NCBI GenBank assembly: GCA_025666215.1
Contig: CP102593.1
Coordinates: 1,873,001 to 1,937,000, forward strand
Length of the DNA stretch: 64,000 nucleotides
Source: Xanthomonas campestris pv. phormiicola
GTDB taxonomy: Bacteria; Pseudomonadota; Gammaproteobacteria; Xanthomonadales; Xanthomonadaceae
Direction: 5' to 3'
This document shows, one piece after another, positions 63,502 through 64,000 of the stretch; position 1 is the first letter of the stretch; every line of letters begins with the position of its first letter. The translations under genes were made by a program, and so were the position numbers. The notes below the pieces were generated by a model. The model had not been told where the DNA came from. It searched no databases and was given only the letters and a program-made list of their open reading frames with translations.

Positions 63502-64000
63502 TCAGGCCTTGAAGAAGGCCAGCAGATCCTGGTTGATCTCGTCCGGGTGGGTGGTGCACATGCCGTGCGGGTAGCCCTTGTAGACCTTCAGCGTGGCGTG
63601 CTTGACCAGCTTGGCCGACAGCAGCGCCGAGTCGGCGATCGGCACGATCTGGTCGTCGTCGCCGTGCAGGATCAGCACCGGGACGTCGATCTGCTTCAGG
63701 TCGTCGGTGAAGTCGGTTTCCGAGAACGCCTGGATGCAGTCGTAGTGGGCCTTGGCGCCGCCCATCATGCCCTGCCGCCACCAGTTGTCCTTGATCCCCT
63801 GCGAGACCTTGGCGCCGTCGCGGTTGTAGCCGTAGAACGGCACCGGCACGTCCTGGTAGAACTGCGCGCGGTTGGCGGCGAGCTGCGCGCGGAAGCCGTC
63901 GAACACCTCCATCGGCAGGCCGCCCGGGTTGTTCGCGGTCTTGAGCATGATCGGCGGCACCGCGCCGATCAGCACCGCCTTGGCCACGCGGCCGGCGCCG
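63502..64000 (-). CDS. alpha/beta hydrolase, non-heme chloroperoxidase-like (N-terminus beyond window edge)
   Basis: Only the C-terminal 165 or so residues are visible. They match the cofactor-free haloperoxidase/esterase branch: [63 protein letters not shown] with the acid of the triad, and [10 protein letters not shown] with the catalytic His near the end. The nucleophile Ser lies beyond the window. The family shows esterase activity and, with peracids, halogenation in vitro. The natural substrate is unknown. Confidence 0.9.
   Translation of the reverse strand, partial: GAGRVAKAVLIGAVPPIMLKTANNPGGLPMEVFDGFRAQLAANRAQFYQDVPVPFYGYNRDGAKVSQGIKDNWWRQGMMGGAKAHYDCIQAFSETDFTDDLKQIDVPVLILHGDDDQIVPIADSALLSAKLVKHATLKVYKGYPHGMCTTHPDEINQDLLAFFKA

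Overview
The window is a GC-rich stretch of a gammaproteobacterial chromosome, most likely Xanthomonas or a close relative (Xanthomonadaceae). This rests on the codon and base bias, on dispersed repeats of the TTGTGGGAGCGACTTC type and of the GGGACCGGGGACTCGGG type, and on housekeeping genes that read as xanthomonad orthologues (mfd, rlmJ, creBCD, gltX, zur). The genus is inferred from memory; no database was searched.

Positions 1-19000 hold core and accessory genes. A STAS-domain gene and cheA (cut by the left edge) form a chemotaxis unit behind a possible sigma-28 promoter. Next come mfd, which carries an in-frame repeat insertion, a GNAT enzyme, a ZnT9-like cation transporter, a membrane-anchored YwqG-like protein, rlmJ, the creB-creC-creD stress module with a CreB box before creD, a GNAT-nitrilase pair, gltX and zur. 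Intergenic gaps here are rich in palindromic and tandem repeats.

Positions 19095-52734 hold a nearly complete flagellar gene set. On the + strand are flgBCDEFGHIJKL plus one unrecognised gene, with flgA divergent. On the - strand, in transcription order, are fliEFGHIJ, fliD, fliS, a fliT-like gene, fliK, fliL, fliA, motA, motB, flgM, flgN, a separate flgJ-type glucosaminidase, a flagellin gene with a strong terminator, fliMNPQR, flhB and flhA. Between flhA and the flg operon sits an OmpR-type response regulator and histidine kinase pair. The run fliD-fliS-fliT-fliK-fliL-fliA-motA-motB has the same order as lafBCDEFSTU of the lateral (Flag-2) systems of Vibrio, Aeromonas and E. coli. The locus has its own sigma factor, anti-sigma factor, stator, filament, cap and export apparatus. 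It lacks flhF, flhG, fleQ/lafK, fliO and chemotaxis genes, and its FliM lacks the CheY-binding N-terminus. I read it as a self-contained secondary, lateral-type flagellum with unusual two-component control.

Positions 52993-60359 hold a tripartite RND efflux operon (adaptor, pump, outer-membrane factor) bracketed by two different TetR regulators. A good sigma-70 promoter and a repeated AGTATACC box lie in the divergent promoter region. The right end carries a marR-MFS operon, a YcaQ/AlkX-like DNA glycosylase and a truncated alpha/beta hydrolase.
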